NCBI GenBank assembly: GCA_024803745.1
Contig: JANJXV010000152.1
Location: 1,477,501-1,541,500, forward strand
DNA from: Megascapheus bottae
Taxonomy: Eukaryota; Chordata; Mammalia; Rodentia; Geomyidae
DNA length: 64,000 nucleotides
Direction: 5' to 3'
Part shown: piece by piece, positions 1 through 11,572 of the stretch
Numbering within the stretch: position 1 is the first letter of the stretch
Layout: each line of letters begins with the position of its first letter
Program-made: the position numbers and the translations under genes
Notes under the pieces: model-generated
Databases searched by the model: none
The model's input: the letters and a program-made list of their open reading frames with translations, nothing else
Told to the model about the DNA's origin: nothing

Positions 1-3
1 TCA

Positions 4-198
4 TTTTTTTTTGCCAGTCCTGGGCTTGAGCTCAGGGCCTGAGCACTGTCCTTGGACTTTCTCAAGGTTAGAGCTCTACCACTTGAGCCTCAGCACCATT
101 TCCAGCTTTTTTCTATGTATGTGGTACCGAGGAATCAAACCCAGGTCTTCGTGCATGCTAGGCAAACACTGTACCACTAGGCCAAACTCCTGGCCCCT
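4..198 (-). mobile_element. IDL-Geo SINE
   Basis: Near full-length dimeric SINE read on the minus strand. The left IDL half shows a tRNA-like A box (TGGCCTAGTGG) and a B-box region; the right Geo half ends in an A tail seen here as the opening T run. Confidence 0.85.
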
Positions 199-959
199 TA
201 GAAAATTTTTAACAAAAAAATTTAGAACAAAACTAAGCTCACCTGATCCAAAATTTACTCCAACCAAAAGAAATCCCCTCAGTTTCCCTATCAGAGAAAT
301 CAGTTTTTTAGAACTAAAACTTCACATCCTGTGTTGAGATGGATCATTCTCTGACATCTGTGACAGTGAAAGTGATGCACTATTTGAATTTTCATATTTC
401 CATTTTGTCCTGGGACTATTCATGGTGGGGAGGGATGGAGAAATGTTGTGGCACAGGCAGTGCTAATCATTCTGAGGTGCTTGCTCACAGGAGGGGGACA
501 CAGAGTTCAACATCTTAACCAGCAGTGATTAATGCTACATTTTTCTCTCCTTTTTTATACATTTTTCAGTTTTTTATTATGTTTTTCAGTTTACAAAGAA
601 AGGGTAGAGTTATATCGCACTTTTGAAAGAATATGTATTTGTAAATACACTATAAGTAAAGTTAGAGTTAAAAATGATTTCAAGATTAAAGGATTAGGTC
701 ACTTAGCCATGTTTTAAAGAGGCAACACAAACTCGTCTAAACTATTCCTAAGTGTGATGATTATGGGGCATACAGAGAAGACAGCATTGCCAGTCAAGCA
801 CAGACAGTTTGGCTTTCCTTATTTACTTGTGATGATTGTTCTTGTTTCGTCTTTGCAGAATTTCCACTTGATTTTCCCAGGGAAAATCAGTTATATGTGT
901 TTTTAGGCAGTTCATATTGTGACTACCTGAGCAGTCTTGTTTCTGTTGGGTTTACAGAG
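199..959. other. unassigned AT-rich sequence
   Basis: No repeat family, splice structure or coding similarity recognised. The short open frame at 532-717 has no features of a gene. Confidence 0.5.
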
Positions 960-1320
960 TCCAGAGACTCAAGGTCATTTTCTCTTCTATGGCCCTGGTG
1001 TTACCAACCTCTGGCTGTGGTGGTTCTGCCATGACCAGATGGATGGGTGAAAAGCTTCCCTGTGTCAGTGACAGGGCTTCTGGCTCTCAGTGGCTTTGTC
1101 TTTCAGGGCTCTTCACAGCCATCCCTGGAACTGCCTGTTACTGGGCCTGAAAACAGTAGCAAACTCTCCTCAAAGCAGCCATCATTCTGCTTACCTCCCC
1201 CTCCTACTCCATTTGCTCCTAGAACTATAGGTTCTGCTATCATGCTATAGCTGCTGAAAGGGAAGAACAATGTCCTCTGAGGTGTTGTGTCCAGGCCAAA
1301 AGCAGGAGCAGCCAGGGGTT
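960..1320 (-). pseudogene. kinase-like pseudogene segment, copy 1
   Basis: About 350 bases match, in the opposite orientation, the segment at 5640-5990 (shared runs such as CTTCCCTGTGTCAGTGACAG and CAGCCAGGGGT). In the other copy this stretch lies just downstream of a protein-kinase N-lobe-like start. Read on the minus strand, this copy keeps a short peptide containing KTPGCSCF, matching KTPGCSYF in copy 2. The kinase start itself is not recognisable here. The function of the parent gene is unknown; this is a relic, probably a duplicated pseudogene fragment. Confidence 0.45.
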
Positions 1321-2057
1321 TTTGCTGAGCATGCTGGGGCCTCAGCAGCAGGAACTTTCTGTGCAGCCTCCTCTGGCAGATCCTTACAGCCATACCAGTC
1401 ATATCTCCTAGGGCTCATTTCAGGCACCTTGCATCTCTGAATCTTGGTAGCCCGCAAGTCTCTGTCCTCATTCTGGGGCTGTGCAGAGGGCAGGGATTTT
1501 GCTTCAGCTCTACAGCTCTGGGTCTCCTCATGTGTCTTTGGGAGGGACCTTGGAGGGCAGCCACTGACCCATGCTGTGGAATGAGGTTGTGGCTGTGGCT
1601 TGAGCTCCTCTGCAGAAAGAAGGGAATAGGAAGCAGGGCAGTGCTTCTGCCTGTCTGCTTCACATCACAGTTCAGCAGACACTGAGAAGGCAATGACAAA
1701 GAAGAAATCTAGGAAGGAAACCTACCTCTCCCCTCCAGTAGAAAGGTGGAACGCTTTGTAACAGTGGCATATGGTTTTCAACCACGAGCCTCAAATTTCA
1801 GCAACCTCACCAGGTATGTTTCCAGGTATTAGACACTATTGAAAGTCTTAAATTGGCTCGTTACTTTCTTCTTTGTTTTTGCCTATCCACTATTTCTGTT
1901 TATATAATAGTTCATAGTTTTTCAGTTTATTTCTGGTCCTCCACTTTCTTATTGGGGGCTAACCCTCAATTTTTCAAAATTTAATTTTCTTTTTTCTCTC
2001 AACATTTAGAAGTTTTGCTATGTAGTTCACAGGTCAACTACTATCTTTATTTACAAC
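1321..2057. other. unassigned sequence
   Basis: Unique sequence upstream (minus sense) of the kinase-like segment. Overlapping open frames on the minus strand between 1245 and 1699 have no recognised domain. Confidence 0.4.
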
Positions 2058-2288
2058 ATGGAGCTTAAACTTGGGGTCTGGACACGGTCCCTGAGCTCTT
2101 TTGCTCAAAGCTAGCCCTCTACAACTTTGATCCTCAATGCAAATTTTGGGTTTTGAGGATCTGAATAGTAATTAGAGGCAAGTGTCTTCCACATCATTTT
2201 CTGCATGGGCTGGCTTAGAACCAGAACTCTCCAAAATTAGGTCCCAATTAGCTAAGATTACACATATAAAACACTGTTGCACTGCCTA
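2058..2288 (-). mobile_element. degenerate B1-Geo SINE
   Basis: Old copy; the order 'ggagcttaaac...ccctgagctcttttgctcaa...gctggcttagaacc' follows the minus-strand B1-Geo consensus seen elsewhere in the window. A further Geo scrap lies at about 2348-2392. Confidence 0.55.
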
Positions 2289-2584
2289 TTTTTTGTTTGT
2301 TTGCTTATTTCTTTGATTTGTCTGGGGGGGGGAATGGGAGGGAAAGGTTCCTGTACTAGAGCTTGAACTCAGAGCCTGTTCATTGTCCAAAGTAAATTTT
2401 TCCCTAAAAGTTTCAGCGTGTATCAGTAAACCCAAAACTGGACTTACAAATCTGGTGCTTTGTTTCTCATTTAAGGCTCCCTGGATCTACTCCACAAGCC
2501 AGAGCTCAACTTCTGCCTTTTTATTTTTTGGTGGTTCTTAGGAGATAAGACTGCCCCTGGAAGACAAAGGACACCCCATAGAGA

Positions 2585-2825
2585 CCTGAAATCTGAGGAC
2601 TGTGGCTTGAAGCCATCCTGGGCAGGAAAGTCCTTGAAACTCTTTTCTCCAATGAACCGTAAGATGCAGAAAGTTGTGGGGTCCTAATCATGAGCATAGC
2701 ACCACCAGTTTAAACCTAGCACTGTCACATACACATTGAAACAAGTCTCCTGGACTTACTCAGGCTTACTTTGAACCACAATCCTCTGATTTCAGTGACC
2801 TTAGCAAGTAGGAAAGAGACATGAA
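2585..2825. repeat. inverted-dimer SINE composite, copy 1
   Basis: A plus-strand B1-Geo segment (ctgaaatctgaggactgtgg) passes through a short linker into a minus-strand B1 segment (tttgaaccacaatcctctga). The same arrangement and linker recur at 3398-3640, 49428-49540 and 50505-50648, so it looks like a family rather than two chance insertions. Confidence 0.5.
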
Positions 2826-3017
2826 CCAAGTTTTCAAATTTTTGAGTTGTGTCTTTGATGTCCTCTTCCATCTAATTCATTTTTCATTGTTTTTTAATTT
2901 TCTTGTTCCAGTATTCTAGCTTACTAAGGATTAGCTCCTCACTCAGTGGTGTTTTACTTATCTTTTTCCTCAAGAGTAGCAGGCTTCATGCCTGGAGCGA
3001 CCGCTCAACTACAGGGT

Positions 3018-3058
3018 GGCTGGCTGGCCTGCCTACCTACCTGCCTACCTGCCTGCCA
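3018..3058. repeat. CTGC/CTAC tetranucleotide repeat
   Basis: Imperfect run of ctgcctac/ctgcctgc units. Confidence 0.7.
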
Positions 3059-3247
3059 CAACAACAAGTTAGAAGACTTCTACAAACGATTGAAATAAAG
3101 CAAGAAAAATTTTAAAGGGAACAAAAATGAATCAAAAGGAAGGAGAAGATAACGAAGAACCAATATAAAAGTTGGAAAATACGGTTCATGACCATAATCA
3201 TTTCATTTTTTTAAATGAAAAATTCAAAAAGACTCAGAAGTTGAGTT

Positions 3248-3362
3248 TTGCCTTCCCTCCCTTCCTTTTCCTCCCCTCAGTCCCTCTCACTCTCCCCCTC
3301 TCTTTTCTCCTCCACCTTCTCTCCCAACCCCCCTCTCCCCCCTCTCTCTCTTTCCCTCTCTC
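3248..3362. repeat. pyrimidine-rich C/T tract
   Basis: About 115 bases almost free of A and G (ttccctccc...ctctctctttccctctctc). Confidence 0.8.
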
Positions 3363-3397
3363 AGTTTATAGGAGAAAGAGTTTCATGTGAACACAGG

Positions 3398-3640
3398 CCC
3401 TGAAATATAAAGATTGTGGTTTGAAGCCAGCTCAAGCAGGAAAGTCCATGAGATTCTTATCTCCAATTAACCACAAAGATTCAGGTAGGAGTAGAGTCCT
3501 AGCTATAAACAAATCACAGAAAGTTCAAGCTCACCAGTACCACTCATTCAAACAGGCGTCCTGGACTTTCCTGCTCAGGCTGGCATTGAACCATGATCCT
3601 CAGATTTCAGCAAGTTAAGCAGGAGTACAAGTGTGAACCA
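3398..3640. repeat. inverted-dimer SINE composite, copy 2
   Basis: Plus-oriented B1-Geo segment (aaagattgtggtttgaagcc), linker containing gttcaagctcaccagtacca, then an inverted B1 segment (gcattgaaccatgatcctca). Best preserved copy of the composite. Confidence 0.55.
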
Positions 3641-3778
3641 TTATTTTAATTTAAATTTATTTGGCTCCTCTCTCATCTTTTTTTTGCCTTTTTTTGTCTT
3701 GTTTTTTCTTTTTAGTTCAGGTTTTCAGATGTGATGTTAGGGCCTAGCCACTAAGCCTGTTTGTATTTCTGTTTTGTT

Positions 3779-4098
3779 TGAAAATAACTGGCAGGGGTGC
3801 GGTGGCTCACGCTTAAAATCCTAGATGTGCAGGTGGCTGAGGTCTGGGGATCGAGGATTAAAGACCACTCACTAAAGTCTATAAGACTCTTATCTGTAAT
3901 TAACCCCTAGAAAACCAGAAGTAGTGCTGCGACTACAGGGATAGGGCATTAGCCTTGAGCTGAAGATCTCCATCCAGGCCTAGGGGTAGAGTGGTAGCCT
4001 TGAGCTAAAAAGCTCAGAGACAGTGCTTAGGCCCACAGTTCAAGCTGCACAAACAACAATGACAGCAAAAAAAGACCTTGATGAAAATAACTGGCAGG
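3779..4098 (+). mobile_element. B1-Geo SINE with 17-base target duplication
   Basis: SINE body about 3796-4081: B1-like start (gtgcggtggctcacgc), Geo-like second half, A-rich end. Flanked by an exact direct repeat TGAAAATAACTGGCAGG at 3779-3795 and 4082-4098, the target-site duplication expected from L1-mediated insertion. The Geo segment is partly duplicated internally. Confidence 0.85.
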
Positions 4099-4534
4099 TT
4101 ATACCACTTGAGCCACAGTTCAACTCCTGGCTTTGGGTCTTTTGGGTCTTGTGCTAGGTCTTAAAAACTAGGCCTGGTCACTGTCCAGGACCTTTTTCTT
4201 TTTATTTCCTCAAAACTAGCAGGGTTTACACTTTGAGGAAAAACTCACTTTAGAGTCTTTTTGTATATAAAGATGTGTATTGGTACTTAGGGTTTGAACT
4301 CACAACCTGGTGACTCTACTTGAGGCTTTTGTTTTCTTGTAGATTCCCGGCTTCCAGGCTCTACTACTTCAGCCAAAACTCCATTTCTGTTTCTTTATTT
4401 CCTTTTCATTTTTTTCATTAATAGCAGATAAGAGTTCCATGATAAACCCAGGGCACTATATAGTATCCTAAAATCCAAGGACTGCGATTTGCAGCAGGCC
4501 AGGGCAGTCAAGTCCATGAGACCCTTATCTTCCA

Positions 4535-5200
4535 TTGACCACTGGGTGTTTTGTAACCTGGATGAAGCTTTGGCTGCCTCTTAGCAACAACCCCAGCCTT
4601 CCTAGGGCTTCATTGTGAGCCATTATAGATGCACAGATTGTTGTTTCAAGAACTTACTAACAAGAAGGCTGCAGTCTTTGAGCTTGGAGAACAGGGGCAG
4701 TGTTCTTGTGGGAAGCAGGACCTAGGATCTCATGGCCCTGGAAAATAAGGGTAGTGTTTTGCCACTGGTTGCTATAGCAGTCCACCTGGAGCCCTTAACA
4801 ACAGTCCTCAAGGTCTAAGAGCTCAAGTGATTCATGCCTGGATGTGATTGGTCCATTCCTCTCCAATATTACTGGCCTGGCTGTGACTGGCCCATTCATC
4901 CCGGCTTTCAGAAAGCTAAGTTCTGATTGGTCCATTACCTCACTGACCTCATATGCCATTGTGAGGTCCCAGCGAGGGTTATTAAAGGCAGTTGGTTACT
5001 GTAACTTGGATAGTTATAGTGCTGAGCTCTCTTTGCATGACCTGCTGGAGGAAATCAGAGATAGTTAAATGTTTTCTTTTTGGTTATTTGTGGGGTGGGG
5101 TAAGAGGGAGACTTTGTGTTGTGTGGATTTGGAGATTTCCATTAATCTGTGGTTTAGATACAGCTAATTTTACTTAAGATTTCCTACTCATCAAATTGAT
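4535..5200 (+). promoter_or_regulatory. CCAAT-rich promoter-like region
   Basis: Three near-identical inverted CCAAT motifs (TGATTGGTCCATT at about 4846 and 4922, TGACTGGCCCATT at about 4878) spaced 30-45 bases apart, followed by TTATTAAAGGC at about 4979-4989, a TATA-like element roughly 45 bases after the last motif. This is the layout of a CCAAT-driven promoter or of a retroviral U3. Short open frames downstream (4844-5068, 4992-5177) have no known domain. An LTR origin is possible but no clear LTR ends were found. Confidence 0.35.
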
Positions 5201-5231
5201 TCTATTCACTTCAGCTAGGATTTGCCACCTA

Positions 5232-5468
5232 GTTTGCCGAGTGCAGTGGTAATCCTAGCTACTCAGGAAGCTAAAATCTGAGGATTGCAGTTGAAATCCA
5301 GCCCAGGCACTAAAGACTGTGATACTTTTATCTCCAACTAATCACTATAAAAGGGGAAGTGTGGCTGTGGTACAAAGGGCAGGACAGTAGCCATGAACTG
5401 AAAAACTCATGGACAATACCCAAGCCCCAGCATTGAATTGCTATGACCCACCACACCCACAGAAAAGA
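5232..5468 (+). mobile_element. B1-Geo SINE
   Basis: Runs from gccgagtgcagtggtaatcc to the ccacacccacag tail. Flanked by an imperfect repeat (gatttgccacct / gatttgctacct). Confidence 0.75.
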
Positions 5469-5569
5469 TTTGCTACCTCCTTATTTATTAAGTAAAATTT
5501 AATAAAGGTTTAGTCCCCCGTTTATGCAGGTAAGTTATTAAGATTGACTCCCTTACACCCTATCTTAAG

Positions 5570-6189
5570 ATGGAGCCATGCACATTTGAGTATATGTCAT
5601 AGTATGTCCTGCGAGAGAAGATATTTTCTGACCATTATGATACCAATGAGATCATTAGGGGTGGTAGCTATGGTGTGGTGGTGAAAGCCTATCACTGCCT
5701 CACAGAGAGCAAGGTGGCAGTGAAGACCCCTGGCTGCTCTTACTTTGGACAGAAAGCACGTCAGAGTATAATGTACTTTTCAGCAGCCAGAGAATGATAG
5801 TAGAGCCTCTAGCTCCAAGAGAAAATGGTACAGAAAAGGGGTAGATAGCAGGATACTAACCAGGAACAGAGCAGTTCCAGGAATGACAGTGAAGAGCCCT
5901 TGAAAGACACCAAAGCCATGGAGAGCCAAAAGCTCTGTCACTGACACAGGGAAGATTCTCACCCACTCATCTAATCACAGCAGAACCATCCCAGATAGCA
6001 GATTTGTAACCCCAGGGGCATGCCAGAAGCTTTAGAAACTGCCTATGGTGCACAACAGAATTTCTGGGGTTCCCAGGAGAGTTTTCAGAGCTGCTCCCCA
6101 GGCACACCTGGCATTGCTCCCCAGCAGGAGTCTCTCACTGTTTTCCATCTTTCCTCTTCTTGCCTGTCTGAGGTGCTAGGTCTTTGCAT
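5570..6189 (+). pseudogene. protein-kinase-like pseudogene fragment, copy 2
   Basis: From the ATG at 5570 an open frame of 75 codons runs to tandem stops at 5795-5800, interrupted by one internal stop after ten codons. It contains a glycine-loop-like motif GGSYGVVVKA and, 13 residues later, VAVK, the spacing of the ATP-binding loop and invariant lysine of a Ser/Thr kinase N-lobe. The parent could be HIPK-like because a tyrosine-rich lead-in precedes the loop, but that is a guess. No C-lobe (HRD, DFG) follows. The 5640-5990 part is repeated in inverted orientation at 960-1320. The fragment ends where the L1 inserted at 6190. Confidence 0.5.
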
Positions 6190-8012
6190 AAGTCTGTTTG
6201 TATAGTTCAATGCAAAACCCATCAATATCGCAAAGGCATTCTTTACAGAAATAGAAGAGGCAATCCAAAATTTCATATGGAATAATAAAAGACCCCGTAT
6301 AGCAAAAACACTTCTTAGCAGAAAGAACAGTGCTGGAGGAATTTCAATTCCAAACTTTAGACTCTATTACAGACCTATAATTAGTAAAACAGCTTGGTAG
6401 TGGCACAAGAATAGGCCTGAAGACCAATGGAATAGAACTGAGGACCCAGATATTAAACCACAGACCTATAGCCACCTAATCTTTGATAAGGGATCCAAAC
6501 AAATAGAGTGGAAGAAAGATAGTCTCTTCAACAAGTTGTGCTGGCAGAACTGGTTAAGCACCTGCAGAAAAATAAGTTTGATCCTACTTTGTCACTCTGC
6601 ACTAGAATTAACTCCAAATGGATCAAAGACCTGGAGGTAAAAGCTGACAAACTGAAAACTTTACAAGAAGGAATAGGAGATACACTAGGCCTCCTTGGCA
6701 CAGGTCAAAACTTTCTTAATAAGGACCAAGAATCACAACAAATAAGAGAAAGCCGGATAAGTGAGACTGCATTAAACTGCGGAGCTTTTGTTTGGCAAAG
6801 GACATAGCTAGTAAATTAATTAGGAAGCCTACAGAGTGGGAGAAGATCTTCACCAACCAAACAACGGACAAAGGCCTCATATCTAAAATATTTCAACAGC
6901 TCAAAAAATTCAATCACTCCAAAACTAATTTCCAAAGTAACAACCATACTATTAAAAAATGGGCCAAAGTCTTAAAGAGAGACTTCTCTGAAGAAGAAAC
7001 AAAAATGGCCTATAGACACATGGAGAAATGCTCAACATCTCTGGTCATAAAAGAAATGCAAATCAAAAGAACTCTAAGATTCCACCTCACTCCAATTAGA
7101 ATGGCCAGGATCAGGAAAACGAATAACAACAGATGCTGGAGGGGATGTGGCCAGGAGGGATCACTACTACACTGTTGGTGGGAGTGCAAACTCGTTCAAC
7201 CACTATGGAAAGCAGTATGGCAGTTCCTCAAAAGACTAAACGTAGAACTCCCCTATGACCCAGCAATTCCACTACTTGGCATTTACCCAACCATCCAGAA
7301 ACAAGGGCATACTAAACCCATTAGCACAACAATGTTCATTGCAGCACTATTCACCATAGCAAAGATATGGAACCAACCCAGATGTCCCTCAGTTGATGAG
7401 TGGATCAACAGGTTGTGGTATTTGTGCACAATGGAATTCTATGCTGCTGTCAGAAAGAATGACATTGCCCCATTTGTTACGAAATGGAAAGACTTAGAAA
7501 AGATCATATTAAGTGAAGTAAGCCAGACTCAAAGGAACTTAGGCTCAATGGTTTCCCTCATTTGTCATAATCAGTAGAAACCTTGGGCTCTACTAGCGGA
7601 GATCTGCAATAGAGCAAAACCTTGATGCATAAGGCCATATAGTATGAAGCTAATTGGAAAGACCTTCAGGATATTGAAACAAAAGCCATATAATGAATGA
7701 TTGTTGTCCTTAATGTACTATGTTGTCTCTCATCTCTTTTGCTGTCCCTTGGTTATCTCATATTGTTACAGTATCTCACTTTGTTATCTGATATATTGGA
7801 TTTATTTGTATTTGGTTATTTGAAATTGGATAAGGAAGGGGGGAAAACCAAGACGGGGGGTGGAGGGGAGTGTAATGGGGAACAAGACATGTGACAGTGT
7901 ATCAGTATATGTGAATTAATGCATCTTCTATCTGGCAAATATCATGTAACCCTTTCATTGATTATGATAAAAATATTAAAAAACAAACAAACAAAAACAA
8001 GTCTGTTTGTAT
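6190..8012 (+). mobile_element. 5'-truncated LINE-1 with 14-base target duplication
   Basis: Flanked by the exact direct repeat AAGTCTGTTTGTAT (6190-6203 and 7999-8012). The body carries the last third of ORF2 in frames broken near 6790, followed by a 3' UTR and an A-rich tail. The frame 6792-7577 (261 codons) includes the ORF2 C-terminal cysteine motif C-x3-C-x7-H-x4-C ([18 protein letters not shown]) and the motif [15 protein letters not shown]2 normally encodes endonuclease and reverse transcriptase; neither domain is present, so the copy is dead. Good frame preservation suggests a fairly young insertion. Confidence 0.93.
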
Positions 8013-8228
8013 GTCATATACAGTGGGATTCATGGTAGATAGTGTACCCTCAGTCCCCATACTTCTGGTTGGAGTGAGAGACCTTCAAGGATGTCACCAT
8101 CTTGGTCCTGCTATTCCCAATCTTTTATTTTCATTCATGCATATAAAATATCTAATATTTTCATAAAATATATCAAAAAGCAACAGAAATCAGATAAACA
8201 CTTTCATATGGAATTTGATTTCCAATTC

Positions 8229-8263
<35 letters not shown>
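8229..8263. repeat. (CA)n microsatellite
   Basis: Uninterrupted CA repeat of about 17 units. Confidence 0.95.
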
Positions 8264-8266
<3 letters not shown>

Positions 8267-8317
8267 CAATTTATGAAAACTATGTTTCATGGAACAAAAC
8301 CTGCCCGTTTGTTTTGT

Positions 8318-8546
8318 TTTGTTAGGTCATGGAGATTGAACTTAGTCTGGGAGCTGGCCCTGAGCTCTTCAGCTCAAGGCTATAGCCTTATCCCTTAAGC
8401 CACAGCCCCACTTCCTATTTTCTAGTAGTTAATTAGAGATAAGAGTCTCAAGTATTTTTGTGCCCAGCCTGGATTTGAACCTTGATCCTCACATCTCAGA
8501 CTCCTGAGTAGCTAGACTTTCACGCATGAGCCACTGTGCCCAGCTC
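8318..8546 (-). mobile_element. B1-Geo SINE
   Basis: Minus-strand copy ending in the B1 start, seen as gagccactgtgcccagc. Followed by an AT-rich run to about 8620. Confidence 0.8.
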
Positions 8547-8714
8547 ATATATATAATACAGTATCTAATATAATATATTACATATTATATATATTACAAA
8601 TTTATGTGTCAAGTTAGTAAAGAGTGATTATATAATAAATTTAGAGATATAACCAACCATGGAGGAAGAAACTATTATTCATTACAGAAGTTAATCTGAA
8701 GAGAAAAGTAGAGT

Positions 8715-8766
8715 GTCCAAGGAGAGCACCCAAGCCCTGAGTTCAATCCCCAGACTGACAATAAAT

Positions 8767-8816
<50 letters not shown>
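8715..8816 (+). repeat. Geo fragment with (GA)n tail
   Basis: A Geo right-half scrap (caagccctgagttcaatccc) runs into an uninterrupted GA repeat from about 8769. Confidence 0.75.
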
Positions 8817-8818
<2 letters not shown>

Positions 8819-9109
8819 TAAAAATTCTTATGCATTGTAATCATAAAAAAATAAAACCTTCTTGGGAACATAGCCTAATTTTAGAGTGCTTTCCTAGTAT
8901 GTACAAAGCCTGGGATTGGATTTCTCCGTATGACATATGCACTGTTTAAAGACAAAAAAGGGGAATAACCATCACTTGTAATTACAAGAAAAATGAGCAA
9001 TATATATTCCCTGAAGTAATTATTTCACAATACAACTAATATAGCAATGGAACATTAATGTAGATTTAAATCAGACCTATGTACTCATCAAACATAGATG
9101 AATTTCAAC

Positions 9110-9620
9110 TTAGGAATGTTCATTTCTCCTAATATATCTTTTATCCTTGAGGCCATGCCAAAAGTTTCTGTTTTGCATTAGAAAGATGATGTAATATTTT
9201 GGGGGCAAAAATGCAGCCCAGGAGCCCTGCACCAGAAGCCAAGATTGAGAACACCTCCACACCACTTTTCCCTGGAGAAGTAAACTTAAAAGGCAAGAAT
9301 CATAGTCACAGTTTTGCCCAACACTGTAGAAACAGCTACAGTAAACACAATTCCAAATGCAGTTTGTTGAAGGGTACAAGTGACTGTGTTGGGATGGCCA
9401 ATAAAGAGTAGGGAACAAAGGAAACCAAAGATGAAGGAGGTGAGGTACAGCTGAGATCCTAGTTACTGGCCTCAACAATGGCAGTGTCCTGGCATTTCAC
9501 ACACATCTCAAGAATGACAGCAATGAGCATACACAAGCAGAGAGCCAGGCAGGTCAGAACCATTCCCAGGGCATCTCCAAAATCCAGGAAACTTGCAGCT
9601 CTCAGGAGGCACTGATTTCT
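9110..9620 (-). pseudogene. V2R pseudogene, 7TM exon (exon 6)
   Basis: Minus-strand remnant of the transmembrane exon of a type 2 vomeronasal receptor, a family C pheromone GPCR. An AG acceptor follows at 9621-9622. The first part keeps the TM1-TM2 region (FLDFGDALGMVL, CQDTAIVEASN); the end keeps a TM7-tail region (VEVFSILASGAGLLGCIF, APKYYIIF) and the stop at 9112-9110. The middle is missing: family members have roughly 110-120 residues more, covering about TM4-TM6, and the exon is 511 bases instead of about 900. In-frame stops and frameshifts add to this. It belongs with the exons at 10920-11135 and 12292-13046. Confidence 0.85.
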
Positions 9621-9835
9621 CTGTGTGTTGTCATACTAATGATGTGGACACTTTACACACTGGTCTATATCTGCTGAGAGGTACAAAAAAAGCTACCACA
9701 ACTTCTTAACATTCTTCTAAGAATTTAGGAAACCGTTCCCTTAGATGTCAACCTACCACATTAGTGTTTGTTATCATAAAAGCAATTTTGTTTCATTTCT
9801 AAACCATAAACTCTCTTATTGTAATCTTTTCTGTT

Positions 9836-10029
9836 TATTTTTCTGGCCAGTCCTGGGGCTTGAACCAGGGTCTTGGCACTGTCCTTGGGGTATCTCAAGC
9901 CTAGCGCTCAACCACCTGAGCCACAGCACCACTTCCAGCTTTTTCTCTTTTTATGGTATCCAGGAATCAAACCCAGGGATCCATCCATACTAGGAAAGCA
10001 CTCTACCATGAGGCCACACTCCTGGTCCC
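9836..10029 (-). mobile_element. IDL-Geo SINE
   Basis: Complete minus-strand copy lying in the presumed intron between V2R exons 4 and 6. Short open frames on both strands here are repeat-derived. Confidence 0.85.
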
Positions 10030-10620
10030 TGTCTTCTTTTATATTCCATTTTGTTTTCCCTTCATCCATTATCACATGTATTGATAATGTGCCACTTGGG
10101 GCATTCCAATATACTAATAACAATTTTCTACACTTTTTCTCACTGTTATTAACAGAATTGTAAATAGTTCTGCAATACTATTGAAAATTGTACATAATAC
10201 AATTTACAGTATCCTACATGTCACTTTAAAACATCAATTATATCACTGTGGCTTATTCTTGAATTGGTCTCATTACATTTGGTCAGTCCTACTCATCTCT
10301 GAAGCAATAGGAACAGAGAAACCACTCTTGGACACTCTATATTCAGGCTCACTTTGTTATCCATTGGGAAATCTTTCCATTGAGAATCTTCTTCTCACAC
10401 ATCTTCTTCAATCATTCCTCTCACCAAAGATGCCTAAGAATCAGGCTAACTAACCTTTGAAGGAGACCTCCACAGAAGAGAGCAAAATAAACCTTTTAAG
10501 ATGAAGAGCTGATCACCATCAACTGATTGCTCAGGTACTTTATCACCATGTTAGAAACCAACTAAGAATGACATAATTTATATCTTGTGACCATATTCTA
10601 GTCACATCTAGAAACATTAA
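10030..10620. other. V2R intronic sequence, exon 5 not found
   Basis: The cysteine-rich exon 5 expected between exons 4 and 6 was not recognised on the minus strand; it may be deleted or too decayed. Confidence 0.4.
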
Positions 10621-10628
10621 ATATTTTG

Positions 10629-10848
10629 TTGCTGATCCTGGAGCTTGAAGTCAAGATCTGGTCAATGTCCTGGTGATTTTTTTTCTCAATATGAGGAATC
10701 ACAGCTCCACTTCCTGATTTTTGGTAGTTAATTGGAGATAACTGTCTGACTAATTTTCAGGCAGGAGCTGACTTTAAACTGATATTCTGATCTCAGCAAT
10801 CTGAGTTAGCTAGGAAGATCATAGGAGAAAATTGCAGGCACTCATCCG
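10629..10848 (-). mobile_element. degenerate B1-Geo SINE
   Basis: Old copy with several indels, recognised from gagcttgaagtcaagatctgg and the ttaattggagataa block. Confidence 0.6.
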
Positions 10849-10919
10849 GGTATAAATTCAAAGGATGATCTTTGCTTGCACATATGTCCTTAAAATCATT
10901 ATGATATGATCCAACCCAC

Positions 10920-11135
10920 CTCTGTGGTTCCTATGGCCCACTCTACCAAATCTTCAGATAAAGAGAGTTGATAACCATGTAGAGCATATGGAGAAAAATT
11001 TACTACTTTCAAGTTCAAGACCTTCTGGGAAATCCCAACTATTAAGAATGTCATGCTCTGGTTTCAGTTTCCTTTTCTCATCCTCTCCATCAGGATTGTA
11101 AAACTGAATGTTCTTCAGAATTTGGTACAGGTAGA
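10920..11135 (-). pseudogene. V2R pseudogene, exon 4
   Basis: The minus strand reads ILKNIQFYNPDG, KLKPEHDILNSWDFPEGLEL, then after a frameshift LSLSEDLVEWAIGTTE followed by a GTGGGT donor at 10919-10914. This matches the family's exon that links the ligand-binding domain to the cysteine-rich region (LKN-x-F-NP and YDILN-x-W-FPEGL motifs). It lies 1.16 kb downstream, in minus sense, of exon 3, the correct order. The acceptor is unclear and the frame is broken at least once. Confidence 0.85.
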
Positions 11136-11572
11136 AGAGATACATCATCTTATAATGAAGTAAAATCCAGAGTTAAGACAGAAAACATGATCTAAGTATA
11201 GCTTCTGGTTGGCTTAATCTCTGATTCTGAATTCAAGAATGAGTCATCCCAAAGAAAAATCTATAGAAAAATAAAAATAATCTTAGAATCCTGGCCACTC
11301 GGAAAAGGAGTAGAAGGCTGTTTTTCAAGAGCAATCAACACCAGGTAAATAGCCATGAATTGAGACAATTTTCAGTTGCTATCTTCAGTTGGCCCCAACC
11401 ACAATTTTAATACTGAAAGTAGAATGAAACTTATGAAAAAATGGATAATTCAGTTTAGTAAGTCATCCTTTGCTATTACTGAAGAAACTCAGAGTGAAAA
11501 GATGAGTTTACAGTTTTCAGAAGATTACCTTGGAATATTTTAAGGTTATTTGTAACTAAAAGAATGTATAGA
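11136..11572. other. V2R intron 3, unassigned part
   Basis: No feature recognised besides its position between two V2R exons. Confidence 0.4.
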
